From Oncomelania hupensis (lineage: Eukaryota; Mollusca; Gastropoda; Littorinimorpha; Pomatiopsidae), in NCBI GenBank assembly GCA_036898135.1, contig CM072525.1:56211874-56275873 (forward strand): DNA of 64,000 nt, given 5' to 3'. Each line of letters begins with the position of its first letter. Within the stretch, counting starts at the first letter, position 1. Position numbers and translations under genes: made by a program. This document shows positions 21,806-33,794 of the stretch, piece by piece. The notes under the pieces are model-generated. The model saw only the letters and a program-made list of their open reading frames with translations, ran no database searches and was not told the DNA's origin.

Positions 21806-22796
21806 TGTCAGGAAGCTGTTTCCATGACCCTTAAATTATTTCATAAAAAGAAAACCAAATTTATTAATTATTGGTTTTAGCACAGCTTCGTAATGCGCGA
21901 GGTCACGAGCACCGCTATCCGACTCATAGGTTCGGAAGCCGCATTCGGTCCCAGGCGCACCGACAAGGAAAATAGATAAATAGAATAAGTTTGAAAACTC
22001 AGGACACTGGACAACACCAGACAATAGAGACAGCGAAGAATGAAGTTATAGGAAACAATTAATTCACACAACACCTGCTTGAATTTCTAACTTAGTTTAT
22101 GACGGATTCTTTCATTCGCAGTAACACAAATATAAAATAGTTTGCACAAACGTTATTACATCAAACTTTAAATTCTACGTAATTAATATATGTTCTTCCA
22201 ATTACCAATAAGCAAAATTCTTTCAAGAAATTATAAAATCTAAACCTCCAACAAAATTAACACTACCAACCTTCACACACCAAATAAAGTATCCAAATAA
22301 TAAATTCTCACACACATGTGTCGAAGCAGACGTTTTGAAGCATTAAAGTTACAATTCACAATTATAATTTATAACTTTCAAAACGAACTTTGTTACAATT
22401 AAATTTAGAGAAAAACACCTATCACAAAATATTTACTTCACTGTGCCCTAACTTCAGCCAAAACAATTTAGAGAAATATCACAATGATGGAAAAAGGTTA
22501 TAAATGCAATTCGTCTGCTTCGGCCTATCTCGCTCGCATTCAAATCCGTAACGTTTATGAGCTTTACACGTCTATATATAGGTCCCGTAACTATTGGCAC
22601 TTCCACGCAAAATACGTTATCGCTCACATGAGACCGTATACATAATTATTGACAAAGCTACAGTTACTACTGCGCAATACCCGATATCTTTTCCACCCTT
22701 TTCATCCCTATCAACTCCTATCATAAACTATCACCAAAGAATCACCAATGGCACAGGCGCAGAATTAGAATATTATATAACATGCTGCCTGTGACA
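21806..22796. mobile_element. Solo LTR (991 bp), TSD gtctc
   Basis: The segment begins tgtcagg and ends gtgaca (TG...CA). It is flanked by perfect 5-bp duplications, gtctc, at 21801-21805 and 22797-22801. Taking it out with one TSD copy restores the expected R2 codons (GIPEGRR to PRSPRTCLF), which confirms both borders. There is no internal coding, so it is a solo LTR. It is unrelated by eye to the LTR at 5575-7673. Confidence 0.88.
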
Positions 22797-22801
22797 GTCT
22801 C

Positions 22802-24194
22802 CTTCCCTCAGGGATACCACTGTTCCACGCATTTCCAGGCCTGAGTGTGGGGTGCTTTTGGTATAGCTTTTCAAGGGATTCCCCGACACCCAGCTGCGTG
22901 GCCCAGTATCTCACCCGTTCCGTAGTCTGCTCTCTGTGCAACATCTTATCCCAACCTCTCGCCTGCTCCCTGGGGATTATGTCTTCCAAACAAGGAATCC
23001 CCAGCCCTCCTGTTCTGGTTTTTGCGTAGAACACGCAATTGGTTTTACCATTAGGGAGGTGGAGTAAATCTCTCAAGCACTGCCCGATCTTTCTGTCGAG
23101 GCCCTGGAGCTGAGCAGTGCTAGGATTTGTATGCACGAGTCTGGCTCGTAATCTAGGCAGCACGGTGCTTCTCCAGATTTCCAGCTTCTGGAAAGGCTTC
23201 AGCTGAGCGCGGGCAATCCGGCCACTCCAGACAGAGACCAGGTCTTCGACGGTGCGTTTGTAAGCCATGCCCGTCCAAGGCCCTATCATTTTTCCCAGAT
23301 ATCTAACCGTGTCGTCAGGGTCCACCCACGGTATGTTCTCCCCCCGTATTGAATAGGGATTTGTGTTGTTAACGGTGAACGTCTTTCGGTTAGACACCAG
23401 GTGGAAGATGACCGACCTGCCTACATTCAGCCTTAGCCCTGTGTGCTCACAGAAACGCTGTACAATCTGGAGGTTTCGCTCCATATCCTGCTTTGATCCC
23501 GCCAACACGGCCGTGTCGTCTGCGTAAGCGAGTGCCGACAAGTTCGTCTTGCCTACTCGTGCACCGCATCTTTCTCTAGCTCACAGTACAGTGGATCTAT
23601 GACAGCGTTGAAGAGAATTGGGCATGGACACCCTTGCTTTACCCCGCACTTGATAGGATTTGATCCTGTGTGACCCTGCTTGGTTTCGAATTTCGTAGTG
23701 GCTCCCCGATAAAGGTCCTGCACAATGTCCCTAAATCGCTTGTCCACCGAAAGTCTGGATAGGCCCTTTTCAATCAGCCAGTGTGGTACTGTATCAAAGG
23801 CTTTCTCCAGGTCAAGCAGGGCGACGATTGCAGTGCCCCCTTCTTTTTTCACCTTCTTGATGTAGTGTTCAAGAAGGACCGTATTCTGTTCGACACCCGG
23901 GGCAGGAATGAGGCCTCTCTGGGACGGGTGCAGCGTGACATTAGCTGTAAGCCTCTTGGCCAGTATCTTCGTATACAGACGAAGGAAGGTAGATCCTATG
24001 GACAGTGGGCGCCAGTTGGCTATGTCTTCAGGCCTGCCCTTTCCTTTCGGTAGGAGGATAGAGCGAGTCTCCTTTAGGGAGGCCGGGACTCTCCCTTAGG
24101 TCAACCAGATGTTGAAGAGGCCTGTATGTAGGTGACCGTCTTCCGTCCTACGGGCGATGCTCTGTTTTAATTGCCTGGGCGTAATGCCATCTGG
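22802..24194 (-). pseudogene. R2-2 reverse transcriptase remnant
   Basis: Two frames (23553-23852 and 22765-23541) carry LLDLEKAFDTVPHWLIEKGL, GVKQGCPCPILFN (a deletion within the usual CPLSPILFN), MSALAYADDTAVLAGSKQD and the thumb VRYLGKMIGPWTG. A further fragment at 23860-24194 covers WRPLSIGSTF-type upstream RT. Frameshifts occur near 23545-23640 and near 24100 (a stop in the GRVPASLKE segment). The region ends at the Mutator-like insertion, within the SAPGPDGI motif. Confidence 0.85.
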
Positions 24195-24202
24195 ACCCGG
24201 CG

Positions 24203-25095
24203 GCGAACTTGTTTTTTCCAACCTAGTTCCAGTCATTCGCCGAAAAAAGCAATTACCGAAGTCGAACGAAGCTCTCCGAGTCGAGAGAAGCTATCCTATG
24301 TTTTACGAACGAATGCTGGCAGGACTACGTGAAACCACAGGCTGGGAAGTCTCGTCTTTCGTAGGCCTCAATTACTTACTATACTACGTACGTATGTAGG
24401 AGGCCCACGAGTTTACAAAGACGAAAGAAAAGACTTCAGAGCCTGTGGTGAAACATCCGTGCATAAAAATAGCCGCTGTTGCTTCCAGATCTAATTCTAT
24501 TTCGATCTGCACAGCTTCAAGCTCTAAGTCAAGTCGAGATTCGCATTTCGAAGCAGTTAGTATTATTATTATTTTACATGTATGATGATTAATATACTGA
24601 CACAATTAGTAATAAAAAGAAAAAGTAATGCATAACACATAATGCACACATACAACGATTTCACATCTATATCAACAATAAAACCATGACAAAACTTCAA
24701 AGCGCTATGGATACGTTGATGTCCCTTCAGCACAAGGCAAAGCAAGTTTATAATGGTCTAAAAAAAACCGTCACATTTGTATTGCAAGCACCAAAGCAAT
24801 TATTTATTTAAATAATATTATTCTTTTTAACTGATACAGTAAATTTGTTATATGTATTTCAATGATATGTATTTTAATGAGAAACACGTATTAAAAAAAA
24901 TGTTGCGTGGCAGGCGGAAATTTCCATAAATCATCTGAAAACTTTGGTAAATGTATAAGAAAAAATAACCAGTAACACCATCTGAATATTTCGGGTTACA
25001 CCCAACTTCAGCAAAAACAAACAAAACGTCACTGACCATATTTACTCCATTGAGCACGCACAGCAGCACACTATTTCTTTTTTTTTTTAAAGTAG

Positions 25096-25165
<70 letters not shown>

Positions 25166-25209
25166 CAAACAAAACAAATAAATAAATTAAAGATTTAACT
25201 AAATAACTA

Positions 25210-25274
<65 letters not shown>

Positions 25275-25297
25275 GCGAAGTGGTGGTCTTGATTTTG

Positions 25298-25372
<75 letters not shown>

Positions 25373-25395
25373 ATTAAGATTTCACTAAATAACTA

Positions 25396-25457
<62 letters not shown>

Positions 25458-26101
25458 GCGAAGTTGAGGTCTTGATTTTGTGGTCCTGATTCGGCTCTTT
25501 GCAGTCCGCTGGACCCTGTAAGCAATGAAAAACTAACTAACTATTAATTTAACTCTGATCTCGAGTTATTAAAAAAAATTCGCTTAGCCTACTCGTTCTT
25601 CACCGGAAATTTAAAGATTCAAATATTATAAAGTATAGACCTAAATATTATTATTTAGAATTGATATAGTTTATACATTTATTTACGTATAAAACAATAC
25701 AGGTCTATTAATTATATTCAGCTAGTGAGCTTCTTCGATGCGCGAAGATTGTCTTATAATAATTCTATAATGTAGATTAAGCCTATGTATACTGTATAAC
25801 AGTGTCTACTTGGTTCTAGGCAGGAAATGGGGAATGTTATTATTAGCCAACTGCTGAGAACTAACAAAATGCAAATCAAGGAACGGAACTATTAAATATG
25901 GTCGATAATAACAAAGTATACGTTGCGAAATGCTAATCTGTGTACATCGAACAGAATTAGAAGCAACAGCGATCATTTTTAATGTCAACTAGTCGTAGTC
26001 ATGCAAGCATCATTTCGTAACACATCGGAGAGCTTCGTTCGACTTCGGTGATTGCCTTTTTGGGCGAATGACTGGAACTAGGTTGGAATAAACAAGTTTG
26101 C
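24203..26101. mobile_element. Mutator-like (MULE) non-autonomous element, copy 1
   Basis: The ends are inverted repeats: GCGAACTTGTTTTTTCC... on the left, and the complement of the right end reads GCAAACTTGTTTATTCC. Similarity continues for about 110 bp. Flanks are gacccggcg (24194-24202) and aacccggcg (26102-26110), a 9-bp TSD with one mismatch. Long TIRs starting with G and a 9-bp TSD fit the Mutator superfamily. No transposase is present. The interior has (AAT)n at 25098-25160 and 25300-25340 and two (CTA)n arrays (25209-25274, 25397-25456) within a duplicated block. Copy 2 is at 54432-60000 in the opposite orientation. Confidence 0.75.
25098..25456. repeat. (AAT)n/(CTA)n microsatellite block, duplicated
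   Basis: Two successive blocks of (AAT)n followed by 'taactatacta' and a long (CTA)n run lie inside the Mutator-like copy. The second block also has an (AAAT)n stretch at 25340-25372. Copy 2 (58980-59125) has one block with shorter arrays, so the duplication is specific to copy 1. Confidence 0.9.
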
Positions 26102-26110
26102 AACCCGGCG

Positions 26111-28162
26111 CGCTGTTTTTGTCCATACTTCGGATCGCGGCCGTGACCTCACGGTGTGTGAGCGCTCTCATCAAACCGGAGTTTTTAGCAGCTCCTGGTG
26201 CGTTGGTGGGGTCGGGTTCTTTGTGGCTCTCTTGTACTCGGTGGTGATATGTGTTTATGAGATAGAGTGATGAACTTTTGAAGTTTACGTGGTCTCTGTC
26301 ACATTCAGTCATGGGTGCTTTAAGCAACACGGCTGTACCCCCGAGTCGTGGTTTGTCCACTGGGTGTGGGCACTCGGCCGCTGCTGTGTGCACTGTCTGA
26401 TTAGTTTCCCCCTTCGTGGCCTGACTTTGCCCGCGTCTACTTGGATAACGCTTATTCGTCTCTAGGCCTTTGGTATTTGCCTCTCGCTGACTGCGAGCTC
26501 TTGTTACTCTAGTCATGAGACTTTTATCCATGTCAGCTTCTGAGAGGACTGCCAAATTTTGTACTTGGGGGTAATCACTTGTACTAGTGCTCGGGGGGCT
26601 CCCCCTCACAGCCACCTCTGCCGATGTCATTGGCTGCCTTTTTGTGGCACTCGGTGTAGCCTGTGTGCTGTCTTCAGAACCATCTCTCTTTTCAGAGATG
26701 TTCTTGAATGTCTCCTCAATTTTCGTAAGCTGTATGTCACACTTCAGGTTGTCACTTCCATCTAATATCTCTTTCACCAGAGCCTTTCGTGCTTTATCCC
26801 AACGCTGCTGTATGCTCCGGTAGATGAGGGCCTTCTCCTTGGCCTTGCCTTTCACCCTCTTGCTCCGTCCAAGACCATTGCCAATCGGACTGCTTTTGCC
26901 ACCTCCTAGATGTTTCTAAGGTGGCTGCTCTGGAAGCTTTGAACAAAATGTCTTCAATATAGCAAAGCTTCGTTCCGTTATTGCATCGGCCTCATCCTGT
27001 CTCGGGCATTCCCCAGAAAACATGCACTTAGTGGCCTGAGCCAGTGCATCTGCGGTTTCGAGCAGGAGTGGTGAGAGTTCGTTGGGCTCGGTTTCTGAGT
27101 CCTCATCAGACGACATGTAGTCCTCTTCGGGTGACGGGATTGTTTTCCCTTTGGCCACACACCGAAGCTCCACATGGGCAGCGTTTAAGGACCGAGCCAA
27201 GAGGGAGTCCCATGCACCGATTTGCTCCTCCGGTATTGCATCTGGGATGGTATTATATTTTGTTGGAAGCGGGTCTCTGGCTTTGGTACTTTTCCCCTGT
27301 TGTTTTCCTTTTGGGGGGATCTTTTTAATAGTTCTTGAACGGCCTTGCTGGTCGGCTTGGTACGGATTTGTTCGAGACTGAAGCAATATCCGGCCTCCGC
27401 TAGGTCTAGTTTCGCGGTTGGTGCGTATTGTTTTTGTTTTTCGCATTTGCGAATAGCGGTTACCAAGACTTTAATTGCCGTTTGATCCCATTTGGTTTTG
27501 ATTTGGTCTTGTGGTCCCTGTTTGGCCAGTTTGATTTCAGCCCGTTTTTTCATTTTTCTTTCCCTCTCACTTTCCTCAGCTGCGATTCTTCTTTGGTTTG
27601 CCCATATATGGGGTGTCTGTGTCTGATGTGTTGACTCAGACCGCTTTCCTTTCGAAACCTCTCATTGCACTCCGTGCAGACATGCGGATGTGTCACCTCA
27701 GATCTCGGACGTTTGTTCGGATTGCATTTGGGAATGTGGCATTCCAGTCTGTGGATGTCCGTATACATGACATGGCATCCCTTGCAGCAGAACAGCCTGG
27801 GTTGCACGCCGTGTGTTTTCCGCTCACAAGCCTTGAGGAAAAGCAGCAAACAGAGCATCACTCATTGTTGGCATAGTGAAGCATGTCTCAGTGTCCCCTC
27901 AGGTCATCTTCACGACCAGTGGCACCTTCGGTGGCGAATGGTCCGCATTTCTCTGTGATCCAAATGCTGGTCCCGACAGTGTCTGTGGACCCCTCCTGCT
28001 GCGCTCATACACCTGAGTGGTTACGTCACGTGTCCTGCGTGGGGACCCACCGAGACGTGTTGCGTCGTCGGGCAGGTGTAATTGACTGAACCCCGTATCA
28101 ACCGATTGTGATAAAGGCCGGTCGCCCAACGTTTTCTGATGTTTGATCTCCGAACTCCACAC
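26111..28162 (-). pseudogene. R2-2 N-terminal region remnant (zinc fingers, Myb-like region, linker)
   Basis: Overlapping frames (27899-28162, 27550-27861, 27185-27553, 26916-27446, 26010-26855) follow the R2-1 protein from the N-terminus through the second and third zinc fingers (FCCKGCHVMYTDIHRLECHI, CTECNERFRKESGLSQHIRH), the basic region, the Myb-like stretch (TAIKVLVTAIRKCEKQKQYA) and the acidic/proline linker to the start of the RT (REVTAAIRSMDKNSAPG). Small deletions and frameshifts are common, especially in the first 80 codons and the first finger. It stops at the Mutator-like insertion. Confidence 0.85.
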
Positions 28163-28371
28163 AGCCCTGTGTTTTTACACATCACCCATGGCAGATTTTT
28201 TCACCCCCTGGCGATCACATACCTTCGGGATTTAATATGCACTCCACTCACAGGAGAGAATTGCAAGATGCTTGTGTGAAGGGTTGGCATCCACTGTCAC
28301 TGTTCCCCAACAAACTGAAAAAATGCGTTATGTTGGTCTTGCAGGTCGAGGAGATTGTTTACTATGCTCAA
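28163..28371 (-). other. R2-2 5' UTR (degenerate)
   Basis: This leader is shorter than those of R2-4 and R2-5, with several small deletions. Its outermost bases (plus strand 'actatgctca') match the start of R2-4's leader. That supports the 5' terminus at about 28371, immediately against a 19-bp 28S scrap. Confidence 0.6.
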
Positions 28372-28390
28372 GATGACGAGGCATTTGCTA
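28372..28390 (-). rRNA. 19-bp 28S scrap between R2-1 and R2-2
   Basis: The plus strand reads gatgacgaggcatttgcta. This is the first ~20 bp downstream of the R2 site with one base missing (canonical catttggcta). It is the only 28S between two complete R2 elements. Confidence 0.8.
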
Positions 28391-29163
28391 ATGACTGGAA
28401 AATTCCAAAAATGGAACGTCAGCATAGGCTTGACCTTTCTTCGCACCTTGCTTATTTCCACTTACGATTGCGTGGTGCACCGTTTGTTGGTGGGAGGTTG
28501 CTGTGGTGGACGTCTCTCGTGGTTGTGTCTATTTGTCTATGGTGGGTTGGAGGGACGTCTGGCCTCTACTGAGATCTACCGACTTAAATGAACGGCCCGT
28601 CCCCCAGCGACAGCTCGTACCGCCCAGTTTCACGGGGTGTGTGGGGGCGGGGTGAGCGTTGAGAGAGTGTCCATCTCCTATTTGTGGGAGGGCTCGACAT
28701 CTCAGCCAACCCAGTTTTGACTAGAGAGTACCTCGAGTAGGGAAGCGGAGAGAGCGTCTAAGCGAAGCGGTAGGATGGGTTCGCCCCCCCCTCTCATTTC
28801 GGTGCAAGCAAGGGGTATCGTAGGTCGTGGGAGAGTGAGGGAATAAGGTTGTTAGATGTTGTTATATAGAGTTATATGAAGTTCGTGTTGATGTTGGCAA
28901 GTTTTGGGGTGTGTTCAATCGAAGGGGTCGTGGTTTATAGGTGTTGCGGTAGGTGTTGTCTGGGAGGATTTTGTGGTGTAGTGAGGGTTTAGTGGGATTA
29001 TTGTAGCGAGCGTGTTTGCTGCTTTTATATTGTTTGGTGTGCGGGAATTGGAAGGATGGTCCGTTCGTTTCGTCGACCGTCTGGGTCACCTATAGTCCCC
29101 TGGTTCCAGTCGAAGCCCAGTCCGTAGGTGTTTCTGTCTGAAGGTGTCTATTGCGAGGACCCT
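28391..29163 (-). other. R2-1 3' UTR
   Basis: About 770 bp of non-coding tail. The proximal 70 bp (29080-29160) matches other R2 tails ('ctgggtcacc', 'cccctggttccagt'), and the distal part (28391-28660) matches R2-2's tail. The middle (about 28660-29080) is GT-rich and not obviously shared. Confidence 0.65.
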
Positions 29164-32100
29164 TTAGGCATCCATGAAACGGCCTACCAAGCGAGCTGTT
29201 CCTGCTAGGGCTCTTAGACACAACTCCCTCTGTGTGCTGCTTATTGGAAGGTCCAGCTCCTCGAGCACGCTGTCGTTGGCGCCCGTCCACCCCCCTCTGG
29301 CACCAATTGCGAGCCCGAAGAACAGGACCTTCTCTAGGCTGTGAGTCCTCATGATCACGTTGCGAAGCCCCTCGTACTTCGCTACCTTGGCTCGGTTTGC
29401 CCTGTCCAGGGATGCCTGCATGTCATCCCAAGTGACCGTGGGATCCACCACAATCCCCACATTGTCCCGTATAAAGAGCAGGTCGGGCTTCAGCCTTCCA
29501 CCTCCTGGGCTGTCATAGACCGGCTCCCAGAACACATCCCATCCATGCCTTTTTGCTTTGTTAGCGAGGACGAGGCATAGTGAGTTGTGTCTGAGTATGC
29601 GCTGCTCTTTTATAGCGGGACAGTGTCCAGAGATGTGCTCTATGGTTTCCGTTTGGAACCCGCATTTCCTGCACCTGATATCGACGGGGGCAAGTCTGGC
29701 TCGCGCCATGCATTCCCGTGTAGGGATGGTGTTGGTTCTTAAGAGAAGAGCCTCAATCTTTTCACGGTCGGTCAAAGTATTGTCGCGGATCCATGCGTTG
29801 CACTCTCTCATCGAGGCCCAGGAGTCCACGCCCTTGCCCTGAGTGCTTAGACCGTTCCATTTGACCGCCCAGCGATCAGAGAAGTCCTCTTCTCTAAACA
29901 GACACGTCTGAGGAGATCTTGGTTTCCCTCTCTCTGGGATACCACTGTCCCACGCAGTTTGAGGTCTGAGTGTGGGGAGCTTTTTGTACAGCTTTTCGAG
30001 AGATTCACCCACACCCAGCTGCGTAGCCTAGTACCTCACCCTTTCCGTAGTCTGCTCGTAGTGTACCATCTTATCCCAACCTCTCGCCTGCTCCCTGGGT
30101 ATTATGTCTTCCAAACATGGGATACCCAGTCCTTCCGTTCTGGTTTTTGCGTAGAACACGCAATTGGTTATACCATTGGGGAGGTGGAGCAAATCTCTCA
30201 AGTGTCGTCTGATCTCACTGTCGAGGCATTGGAGCCGAGTGGTGCTAGGATTTGTGTGAACGAGTCTGGCTCGCAATCTTGGCAGCACGGTGCTTCTCCA
30301 GATTTCCAGCTTCTGGAAGGGCTTTAGCTGAGCGCGGGCAATTCGATCATTCCAGACGGAGATCAGGTCTTCGACGGTGCGTTTGTAAGCCATGCCCGTC
30401 CAAAGCCCAATCATCTTCCCTAGGTATCTAACCGTGTCGTCAGGATCCACCCACGGTATGTTCTCTCCCTGCAGTGAGTAGGGAGTTGTGTTGTTTACTG
30501 TGAATGTCTTTCGGTCAGAAACCAGGTGAAAAATGACCGACTTGGCCATGTTCAGCCTCACCCCAGTGTTATCACAGAATTGCTGTACTGTCCGGAGGTT
30601 TTGTTCCATAGCCTGTTTAGATTCAGCCAGCACGGCAGTGTCGTCTGCGAAAACGAGTGCCGACACATTCGTCTTGCCTACTCGAGCACCGCATCCTTCC
30701 TTTCCGAGCTCACAATACAGTGGATCAATGACAACGTTGAAAAGAATTGGGCTGAGTGGACACCCTTGCTTTACCCCGCACTCAATAGGACTTGATCCTG
30801 TGCGACCCTGCTTGGTTTCGAATTTCGTTGTGGCTCCCCGATAAAGGTCCTGCACAATGTCCCTAAATCGCTTGTCCACCGAAAGTCTGGATAGGCCCTT
30901 TTCAATCAGCCAATGTGGTACTGTATCAAAGGCTTTCTCCAGGTCAAGCAGGGCGACGATTGCAGTGCCCCCTTCTTTTTTCACCTTCTTAATGTAGTGG
31001 TCAAGAAGGACCGTATTCTGTTCGACACCCGGGGCCGGAATGAAGCCTCTTTGGGACGGGTGCAGCGTGACATTAGCTGTTAACCTCTTGGCGAGAATCT
31101 TCGCGTATAGACGAAGAAAGGTAGATCCGATGGACAGCGGGCGCCAGCTGGTTATATCCTCAGGCTTGCCCTTTCCTTTCGGCAGGAGGATTGAGCGAGT
31201 CTCCTTTAGGGAGGCCGGGACTCTCCCTGTGGCTAGCCATATATTGAATAGGCCAGTAATCAGGTGACCGCTTTCCTTCCTGTGGGCTATACTCTGCTTA
31301 AGCTGCCTAGGTGTGATACCATCTGGACCCGGCGCGCTGCTCTTGTCCATAGCTCGAATCGCGGCCGTGACCTCACGGAATGTGAGCGCCCTCATCAAAC
31401 CGGGATTGTTTACAGCTTCTGGTGGCTGTTTTGGATTTGGGGCCCTCCGGCTCTCTTGTAATCGGTCGTAATACTTGTTTATTAGATGAATCGAAGTACT
31501 CTGTTTGTTTATGTGGTCACGATTGCTTTCTGTCATTGGAGCTTTCAGCATCGCAGCTGTACCCACGAGTCGTGGCTCTGCCACTAGGTGTGGGCCTTCG
31601 GCCACTGCTATGTGCACTTCCATGGTATCTTCCCCCTGCGTGGCTTGGCTTTTGCCACGTCTGATTGGCAGACTTGTTCCTATGCCACCGGCTCTTGCCC
31701 CCTGCTGACTTTGGGCTCTTGTCACCCTTTTCAGGGGATTCGAGTCTAAGTCAGAATTGTCTGGGGGGATTGCCTTTTCCTGGGGGGTTTTGTTTCTTGT
31801 GCCCGGGGGATTTCCCCTCATAGCCACCTTGCCTGATGGTATTGGCTGCCTTGTTTCTGTGGCACTCGGGGCAGTCTGCGAGCCGTCTTCATCGCCATTT
31901 TTCTTTTGTTTATTAGAGAAAATGGTCCTGAACGTATCCTCAATCTTGCTCAGTGGAATGTCACATTTAGAGTTACTCGCATCATCTAATATTTCCTTGA
32001 CCAGAGCCTTACGTGCGTTATTCCAGCGTTGCTGTATATTCCGGTAGATGAGGGCTTTCTCCTTGGTCTTGCCCTTCACCCTCTTCCTTCGTCCGAGACC

Positions 32101-33471
32101 TCCTCCAAGCGGACTGCTTTTGCCACCTCCTAGATGTTTTTTAGGTGGATGCTCAGGAAGATTTGTACTGAATGACTTTAATATAGCATAGCTCCTTTCC
32201 GTTATAGCGTCAGCTTCATCCGTACTCGGGCATTCCCCAGAAAACATGCACTTAGTGGCCTGAGCCAGTGCATCTGCGGTATCGAGCAGGAGTGGTGAGA
32301 GCTCGTTGGTCTCGGTTTCTGAGTCCTCATCAGATGATATGTAGTCCTCTCCGGGTGACGGGATTGGTTTCCCTTTGGTCACACACCGGAGCTCGACGTG
32401 GGCTAGGTTCAGTGATCGAGCCAAGAGGGAGTCCCATGCTCCGATTTGTTCTTCCGGAATAGCACCTGGGATGGTGTTGTACTTGGTCGGAAGGGGCTTT
32501 CTGGCTTGGGCTTTTCTCCCCTGCTGTTTCTCTTGGGGCGGACCTTCTTTCAGCATGTTTTGCACGGCTTTGCTGGCTCGCTTGCTGCGTATTTGCTCAA
32601 AGCTAAAGGAGTATCCTGCTTTGGCTAGCTCAGCCTGAGCGGTAGGGGCGTATTTAGCCTGCTGCCCGCTATTGCGTATTGCGGCCACCAAGATGTTCTT
32701 TGCCGTTTGGTCCCATTTGGTCTTGATTTCGCCCTGAGGTGGTGGTGGTCCCTCTTTTGCCAGTTTTCTTTCTGCCCTCTTCTTTCTTTTCCTCTCCCTC
32801 TCCCTTTCCTTAGCTGCGATCCTCTTTTTGTTTGCCCACACCGGGTGTCTATGTCTAATGTGTTGACCCAGGCCGCTTGGCTTACGAAATCTCTCATTGC
32901 ACTCCGTGCATACATGCGGGTGTGTTACTTCCGACCTTAAGCGTCTGTTTGGATTGCAACGAGGAATATGGCATTCCAGTCTGTGGATGTTTGTATACAT
33001 AACATGACATCCTCTGCAACAGAACAGCCTTGGCTGCACGCCATGTGTTTTTCGCTCGTGATTCAAAAGGTCGTGAGCCTTGCGGAAAAGCAGCTGACAC
33101 ACAGGGCATCGGTATTGCTCACTTGGCATCGTGAAGCATGCATCAGTGTCTGCCCTTAGGTCCTCTTCCGCAACCGATGTGGCACTTTCATCGTGTTGGA
33201 CCGGCGGATGGTCCTCATTTGGTCTTGTCTGTGATCCATGTGCTGGTCCGGTCCCACCAGTGTCCCCTTGGACCCACTCGGTGCCTGCTGAGCGCTCATA
33301 CACCTGAGTGGTTACAGTCTCGTGTCCGGTTGGCGTCAATGGGGACCCACCCGGGATGAGATCTGTTGCATCTCCGGGCAGGTGTAATTGACACGGACTG
33401 ATACCCTGATCCGTATCAATGCCAATTGTAATGGGCTGGCGCCCGACTTTATTTTGTATGTTTTTATTCAT
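29164..33471 (-). pseudogene. R2-1 polyprotein: zinc fingers, Myb-like, RT, endonuclease; one TAG
   Basis: The 1436 codons are in a single frame with one in-frame TAG at 30028-30030, where relatives have Trp (RYWATQLGV). Zinc fingers lie about residues 120-207: CPVCQLLFRKAHDLLNHERK (C2H2), CRGCHVMYTNIHRLECHIPR (CCHC) and CTECNERFRKPSGLGQHIRH (C2H2), the R2-A clade pattern. A Lys/Arg-rich run and Myb-like segment follow (about 220-310), then a linker. RT motifs include SQRGFIPAPGVEQNTVLL, LLDLEKAFDTVPHWLI, GVKQGCPLSPILFN and LVFADDTAVLAES. The endonuclease has CRKCGFQTETIEHISGHC and LKPDLLFIRDNVGIVVDPTV. By family knowledge it nicks 28S rDNA and copies R2 RNA in place. Readthrough or reversion of one codon would restore it. 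That is an observation, not evidence of activity. Confidence 0.93.
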
Positions 33472-33794
33472 GGGTTTAGGGTCGGTGTTAACTCCTTAGA
33501 GAGGGACGCAGCCGCCTGCGTCCCTTTTAGACACAACTGTGTCACCGGTTCGCCCCCATGGCGGATTTTGCACGGTGCAGCCTGACGGACGCGGGTGGCT
33601 GCACCACACGGGTAACCTCGTGAAGGTACCGCCGATGGACACTTGAACAGTCAGAGGCAATTGCAAGATGCTCTAGTGTAAAGGGTTGGCATCCGCTGCG
33701 GTGGCTGTCCCGGGCCAGCAGGGAACTGTTTTAAGATTGCGTTATGCTGACCTTAACGGTCGGGGTGAACTTTTAACGTTGACTCTAGACAATT
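33472..33794 (-). other. R2-1 5' UTR
   Basis: This leader has blocks shared with the other R2 copies, including the plus-strand 'gatggacacttgaacagtc' block near 33633-33651 and the 'gtgtcaccggttcg' block near 33540. It joins 28S at 33795. Confidence 0.7.

Larger units (their letters stand above)
20261..28371 (-). mobile_element. R2-2: R2 retrotransposon with nested solo LTR and Mutator-like element
   Basis: The 3' end at 20261 sits exactly on the R2 site (next 28S bases TAGCC). The 5' end at about 28371 follows a 19-bp copy of the sequence just downstream of the R2 site. Interior order in sense: 5' UTR (28163-28371), zinc-finger and linker coding (26111-28162), a Mutator-like insertion (24203-26101), RT (22802-24194), a solo LTR (21806-22796), endonuclease (21043-21805) and a 3' UTR (20261-21042). 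Both insertions carry target duplications, and their removal restores the R2 reading frame sequence. Confidence 0.9.
28391..33794 (-). mobile_element. R2-1: near-intact full-length R2 retrotransposon
   Basis: This 5.4-kb element has a 5' UTR (33472-33794), one long coding region (29164-33471) and a 3' UTR (28391-29163). The 3' end lies on the R2 site scrap at 28390. The 5' end joins 28S at GAAATTCAATCAAG, 39 bp upstream of the canonical site, so about 39 bp of target was lost on that side. It is the best-preserved R2 here. Confidence 0.9.

Noticed and set aside
24848..25177. A predicted protein with a long poly-Ile stretch
   Set aside because: It is translation of an (AAT)n microsatellite. 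The similar plus-strand poly-Leu/poly-Ile frames at 59049-59270 and 61639-63723 are the same kind of artefact.
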